Origin: Brachynemurus nebulosus
Lineage: Eukaryota > Arthropoda > Insecta > Neuroptera > Myrmeleontidae
NCBI GenBank assembly: GCA_035578155.1
Contig: JAPWDM010000005.1
Location: 46,588,954 to 46,652,953 of the forward strand
Direction: 5' to 3'
DNA length: 64,000 nucleotides
Below are positions 58,126 through 64,000 of the stretch, in pieces. How positions within the stretch are numbered: position 1 is the first letter of the stretch; the number at the start of each line of letters is the position of its first letter. The notes under the pieces are model-generated. The model worked only from the letters and a program-made list of their open reading frames with translations, had not been told where the DNA came from and ran no database searches. Position numbers and translations under genes: made by a program.

Positions 58126-59720
58126 TCATTCCACAAGAGGCTGCCACATTGTTATCGTTTGACCAGAGTTTTCTAACGATTGTTCCCATTGACTTAAGTA
58201 ACTGGCTTTACTTTTTGACGATAAAATGATTTTTCCGATCTCAGTTTTCTCTCCAGTTCGAGTTCGACTCATCAACACGATTGAAAATATGACATTTTCT
58301 AAGTCTATAATATTGATATTTGCCTTCAAATTTGTGGAGTTTTTATCAAATTTCTGACTTATTGATGGCGGGAATGGTTCAGTTCGACCTTTCGATATGA
58401 TTTGTTCGCCATTTTTGATCTTTGATTTGATGTATAGCAAACCTGAAAATTGAAAATAATTTGAAAATTAGAAATGAAAAATGTTGGTAATGTGTTGTAC
58501 CATTTAGTTGTTCGTGTTGTTGCATTGTTTGCAAATTACACCGCATGCGCAGTAATGAAAACACAAATGAACATTTTTCGCCATCTTCAGATTTCTTATA
58601 TAACAAACCAAGTTCGATTTCGCCTCTTTTCACGCCTGTTATTATCTACAAAATCACGTAATTACAGTAAAACCTGTACATATCTACAAATACTGTATCA
58701 GCTCGTTCGGTAATATAATAATACATTTTAAGTACACAGAACTAAAATATTTCTTTTTCTATTTAAATGAAACTTATAGATACGTAACTATATATAGATT
58801 GATAACCTTGATTTGAGAATCGAACACATATACCCAGGGCCGACGAGAGATTCTTACTCTGTCCGGGTCTCTAATCGGGGCTGCGGACCGCTGCCTGTTT
58901 TACCAAACGAGCCGATGCTGTGTAAGTGTAAAATACCTTATTATTGTCACTGCTATCGGTTGGTGAGATACTTATGTTTAAATTTTGAAAGTTTTTCCAC
59001 ACTTCGTCGGTCATTTTTGAGAAATTTGATGTTTGGTTGGTGAATAGATTTGAGTGAATTGAGTACGTTACGCTGCCAATAGTTCGACGCTTTTCAAATG
59101 TCATGCTATTCTCATGTTTGAATCGATTATTTAGACTCGATTTTGGCTTATCCGTTGGTTTTGATTGTATTTCGAGTTTCTTTTCGAAAAAATTTGACAA
59201 TTTCCGCTTATATTTTTTACCGAAAGCATCACTAAGCGAACTGAGTTCGTTATTGTCGTTTGGCGACAAGTCTTTATTTTCTAGGATCGCATAAGCAGTA
59301 AGCACTAGAAATTTTCCGTTTAATTGTTGATCTGGATCACTAGTCGATTCCAAATTAAAAACGAATTCTTGATTGTATATGGGCCAGGACTCTGTACGAT
59401 ATTCAGTTTCATATTTTTGGATTCCTGGGAATATTTTTACCTATATTTATATTAAGTCTTTTAAACACATATTTTTTTTTTTTATAAAATAGTCATATAT
59501 TTTTTGATAAACATACTTTTATAATGTACCCATGAACGCTGTTCATGCCATAAATACTGGGCAAATGTCTGGCACCGATTATAGTCACTCGTAATTCTTT
59601 CATTAAACTGTTATGTAAAATTCGAAATCCAACTTCGGGACTCAAGAATACACTGGCAACATCTAATTTTGTTGGTTTTTGTGTGATAATATTTTTTAGT
59701 TTTTCTAAATGCACCGCCAT
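58126..59720 (-). CDS. Tandem C2-domain protein (synaptotagmin-like, probably calcium-independent)
   Basis: Four exons, 59517-59720, 58937-59440, 58501-58645 and 58126-58442, join with matching phases (0, 0, 1) into 389 residues. C2A begins near residue 42 (KELRVTIIGARHLP) and runs through GYIIKVKIFPG, YRTESWPIYNQEFVF and GKFLVLTAYAI. A Ser/Asn/Lys-rich linker (about 140-230) follows. C2B begins at about 241 (RGEIELGLLYKK) and ends with the typical SQWEQSLENSGQTITMWQPL tail. Synaptotagmin-type C2 domains bind phospholipid; here the usual DPY Asp is His (VHGYIIK), so calcium binding in C2A is unlikely. There is no transmembrane segment. Relatives such as TC2N or B/K proteins are possible; I cannot name the orthologue. 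Confidence 0.85.
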
Positions 59721-59814
59721 TGTAACTCTAGAACAATAAAGTTTTTAGTTATTAAAAAAAGATTTATTAGCGAATTGCCATTTTGAAAATCCAGTTATTT
59801 TATCTACACCACGC

Positions 59815-60310
59815 TGATTTTACAATTTTGCAACTCTATATCAAGTAGAAGTAATCGAAAAAAGACTCCTGTTGAATCAGTCGTATTTGTAAACGAAATT
59901 TCTTTAATTGGAGAGTAAAATTGAAAAGTTCCTACCCACCAAATTCCATCAATCAGTCTAATTTGAATCACTTCCATGAAGTTCGATTTAAGAAAAAATA
60001 ATATTTTTAATCTGATGACGTCATTAGGTATACTAACATTTTTCAGTGGCTTAAAAACCGTTAATGAAATGATAGAATGATGAAATTTGAAGCGAATTAT
60101 AGGTTTTCGAAGTCGATCTTTTTATTTTTACCAAAATTAGGGATGCAGACCGACTAGAAAAAGGACTTTTGTTGAATCAATCATATTTTTAAAAGGAATT
60201 TCATCATTTTAATAGAAGAAATGGAATGTTCACATCCAAATTATCCTAATTCCACCAGTCACCCTAATTCAAATCATTTCCATAAAGTTCGATTAGGTTT
60301 GTGGGACATC
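59815..60310. repeat. CRE-bearing dispersed repeat, two units
   Basis: Two diverged units of about 245 bp related to 15730-16620 and 42340-42790, with TGACGTCA at 60016-60023. They lie just upstream of the C2 gene start (59720). Confidence 0.55.
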
Positions 60311-60357
60311 AGATGATTAGACAAACTAAATTAGTGTAAGACGTGTATGATGCCATT

Positions 60358-60643
60358 CAGAGGCGTAACTACAATTTTTGCACTCTGGAGTAATTTTGAC
60401 TTAAGCACTTCTGTTATAAAAGTCCATTTTTCTATAAAAATGCAGTTGATAAAAAAAAAAAAACAAAAAAAAAAAAACAAGACGTTATTCTCTCAAAATT
60501 CGAAAAAAATTAATGGCACCAAAAAATAAAATCATTTCTCAAAACAAAAATTTTTTTTCTTCCGCTCATATATTTTGCTGTTGCCCCTTTTTTTATCATG
60601 CGCCTCAGAGTGCTCCATCTACTTTATTGTAGCTACGCCTTTG
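60358..60643. mobile_element. hAT-type MITE with near-exact 8-bp duplication
   Basis: Ends CAGAGGCGTAACTACAAT and TTGTAGCTACGCCTTTG. Flanks ATGCCATT (60350-60357) and ATGTCATT (60644-60651) match at seven of eight. A/T-tract-rich centre, no open frame. Confidence 0.7.
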
Positions 60644-60651
60644 ATGTCATT

Positions 60652-61490
60652 GGAATAAGCGAAGAAGTTTAAAAATAGAACAAAGATTTTTAAATTAATG
60701 AATTAACATTTTAAATATATTTGTTTCAAACGAACAATTAAATTGCAACAAATCATTTAATATGCAATGCAATAAATTTAATTAACCGACGCAAATTAAT
60801 TGTTTTAATTAAACATTTTAATTGTTGTGGAAAGAATAACTGAAAACTTAACTATTTAGATCGATGAATTTAAAAATAATACCTATTCAGGTTTTCTATT
60901 TATTTAGGTTTATTTAAGCGTTTTACTTATTGTTGAACGCTTCGCACCACGAATTAAATATTTAACACTACATTAATAAATTTTTTGATATCGTTATCAT
61001 AACGCACTTATGTAAATTAAAATAGGTGAATCCTATTTACACTTCTTATTAGAATTGATAGCACTTATCAAATGTTTATTTTTTAAAACTATAAAACAGT
61101 ATCTTCTTTATTTATGGAATTATGGTAATGCACTTGCACATGATCAATTTTATTGAAATTTTAAAAAGTCGACACAATTTTTGTTAATCTGTCGTTTTCG
61201 TTTGTCAAAATTTCAGTCTGTTTGCCTGAGTTGAAATTTTTTTGAGTTGTTCAATTATTTTTGATGTTTATGACATGTAAAGTAATGTATTACAATTGAA
61301 TAATTACCAGCCGCATTTAGATCAATTAAGAGAATAATGCAAACTATTCAATAAGCTGCTTATATTAAGTGAAGTTTGTGGTGGCTACTGAACCATCTAC
61401 ATACATAATATTTGTTAACAAGATGTTCTACATGTTTTGTACAGGGTGAGATCAAAATTCTTTAATGAAAATCTTTTCTGAAGTATCCTA
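60652..61490. other. No gene seen
   Basis: AT-rich sequence without open frames or repeats that I can place. Confidence 0.4.
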
Positions 61491-61498
61491 TAAAATAT

Positions 61499-61712
61499 CA
61501 GGGCCGGGCCTACGGTGGCTCTCGGGGCAGGGTCAAAAAATGGCACCCCTGTAGAAAAAAAATATTTATTTCCTCCCAAAAAACAAGTGACGATCAAAAA
61601 AAAAAAACGTTTCATACCTAATTTTCGCGCCCTCTTAAATCACTTTTTGGCGCCCCCAAGACCTGGCGCCCGGGGCACGTGGCCCGCCTGTCCTCCCCTA
61701 GATCCGATCCTG
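61499..61712. mobile_element. hAT MITE with exact 8-bp duplication
   Basis: Ends CAGGGCCGGGCCTACGG and CTAGATCCGATCCTG, flanked on both sides by TAAAATAT (61491-61498 and 61713-61720). The GC-rich body has GGCGCCC words. It is 214 bp long and resembles the elements at 20721 and 22999. Confidence 0.8.
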
Positions 61713-61720
61713 TAAAATAT

Positions 61721-64000
61721 AATTAGCTTTGTATGGATTTACTAGCTCAGTATCAACAATTTTCCATCTGTAGACGTTAACTGGCATTTAAGAAACTATA
61801 AAACTTCGTAGGTTACATTAAATAATTTCATAAGCATATTTTTCGCGCATTATCGAATAATTTGTTAAGTAATACCTACAGTCGGCACTATGAAAGTGTT
61901 ACAGCACGGGACTAAAATCACAGTTTCATAGTGAGATAAAAAAAAAATATGTAGACGCCAGTAACTAGTTTACTGCTATGTACCTGTACTAACAATAAGA
62001 CAATAACAAAACAAACATTTTGCGTATACTTACATGCAACGTTAGATTGTGTTTGCCACGCCAGAGTGGTGAAAGTGATATTGGTTGTAACACTTTGGTA
62101 GTGCACAGCTTCATAGTGGCTACTGTAGTTACTATCGGTTTGGTAAAGTTACAGCCATTTGAGCCATTCAACAGCTGGTATTTTAACATTGTCCGTGTAC
62201 GCCTAATGGCTAATACAAATTGTAAAAATATTGCATATAACAAAAATATGTAGTAACTAGACCAACCACTTTTCAATTTCCATTCTACTACGTTTGATTA
62301 TGATGGTTTTATTATGTAAAAAACATGGTTGGGCTGATCGAGGAATTGAAGATTTGAGTTGATCATTTTTTTTTTCGAAAACTATCTATTCACAAACGTT
62401 TTTATGAAGATATTGGAAATTTGCAAACGATTTCCGATCAACTGAATACCGGGAAGCCTATACCTATCTCTAAAAAATATATGTTGTATTAATCATAGTA
62501 AAAAGCCTGCAAAAAAATTTCAGTGATTGTACCATTGCTATAAGTAAATGAAATAAAATTTTGGAAAATTATTTTTTTTTTTTTTTTGGGAGGTGGTTAT
62601 AATTTTTTTTTTTTTGAATCTGACAATTTTTCTGAAATACACCATAGAGGTATCTGAAACATAAAAATTTCAGCCAAATCCGTCAAGCCATTAATTAAAA
62701 GTAGGGGTAAATTTTTAAGGGCTGAAACTTCAGTTGAATGTAAATTTTAATTTTTAATCTAATATTGATAGCAGTAAGCAGAAGAAAAACAAACAAAAGT
62801 CGTGCGGGGGCATTCTACCCTTGCTTACCTTCCTATAGCCTTTCAATTTTTAAAAGATCTTTTCTGGAGGCTATTTTTAATCATTCAAAAATCAATAATT
62901 TTTTGAAGACCTATATACTTATTGATCGTAAATAATACTTATCGTTTAAATACAATAGATTATATTACAAAAAGTTGATTGAATTGCTTCGGTTAGTAAA
63001 TTACTTTTTTCTAACTTTTAATATGAAGGTCAGAATAATTATAATATGTACTTAACACATTAGAAGAAACAATAATTTAAAGAAAAAATTTCAACTTTTG
63101 TTTGTTCTTAATTAAACTGGAACAAAAGTTGAACTGAATTATGGATCGATTTTTATGAAGCTAAAAAACTGATTATCTTGAATTATATAATTAAATATGG
63201 ATTTTTATTGAGAGACAAACGTTTATTTTAGAAATTTTTTCGAGAAAAATGATTTACCAGTATAATAGTATAAAATTTTATCGGTAATATAAAAAAAATT
63301 TGTTTTAAATTTGAAACACGTGCAATAATATACATAAAAGTCTGTACAAAAATAAATGGCTATATTGTACTCTTCAATGAACTCATAAAATGATTCATTT
63401 AAATCAGATCAATACACTTTTGAGTGAGAACAATTTTTTTTTGTAAATATTTAAGGGGGTATTTTAGTCTAGAAATTCGAAAAAATAGATTTTTCTTTTT
63501 TCATATTTTTAAAGTTCAGAACATTAAGAATAAGCCTCTAAAAGGATTTAGGAAAATTCGAATTATTTTCGGAGTTATGGTTATTTTTTCCTGTGTACTG
63601 TGTATCTTTTCAGTGTTAAATTCAAATTTTTAATATAAATTACTCGAAACTACTTTTTTCGATACGGTTGACATAATATCTCAAGTTCTAATGGCACCGA
63701 TTTACTTGAAATTTGGTACAGACCTTCTTAATACTATCAAAATTGGTCCGACGTAGGGGTTTTTGGAATCTTTTTTTAATTTTTAAAAAATTTGTTGACA
63801 AAAGGAGGCAAAAAAATATTTTTTTTTTTATTAAATGGACGTCATTTTGTGAAAAAATTTATTTTTTTAAATCGGCTACGTCCAACTAATTCTACATTCT
63901 TGTTTATTAATAATTAACTAAAATTTTGTGTTTCAGATCACCAGGAGGGTTAAAATCACGTCAACCAGAAGACACTTTTTTTTTTGAGTCCACACTTTGC
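61721..64000. other. Right end of window: no gene; one dispersed repeat
   Basis: 63640-63755 is related to 24220-24335. Open frames at 61918-62276 and 63424-63633 have no domain or splice support. The rest is AT-rich, and genes beyond the right edge cannot be judged. Confidence 0.4.

Overview
The window looks like nuclear DNA of an insect or close arthropod relative. It is very AT-rich and intron-rich, has GT-AG introns, and is crowded with hAT, pogo/mariner, Harbinger-like, TTAA-type and Helitron-like non-autonomous transposons. It also carries an env-bearing Ty3/gypsy element of the errantivirus kind, which are best known from insects. I cannot assign an order or species.

Layout. The left half (58-30834, minus strand) is the 5' part of one long-intron gene. 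Four coding exons (30447-30834, 16925-17107, 7376-7527, 58-219) join with matching phases into 295 codons and continue past the left edge. The product is low-complexity, rich in Gly/His/Pro/Tyr, with a basic helix and a PPPPY motif; I do not recognise the family. Its introns (about 7.2, 9.4 and 13.3 kb) hold most of the small transposons. CpG-rich patches at 31340-31520 and 31860-32200 may be its promoter or leader.

From 32.8 to 45 kb come a three-level transposon nest (pogo-like, then Helitron-like, then Harbinger-like), a 1.95-kb foldback with TTAA ends, a 266-bp tandem array with Helitron-like ends, an unidentified two-exon remnant (38936-39325), and a minus-strand gene for an HMG-box protein (44086-45018) whose two ends are uncertain. 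At 45785-53374 lies a complete LTR element with two 410-bp LTRs in which I saw no difference, a serine-tRNA primer site, gag, pol in the -1 frame, and env. It sits inside an (AT)n microsatellite.

The right part is compact and conserved: a DMAC2-like complex I assembly factor (minus) and the splicing factor SF3B6 (plus) share a 392-bp divergent promoter, followed by a convergent minus-strand tandem-C2-domain gene. The last 4 kb hold only repeats. Splice sites were read by eye, and transposon classes rest on terminal repeats and target duplications, not on database searches.
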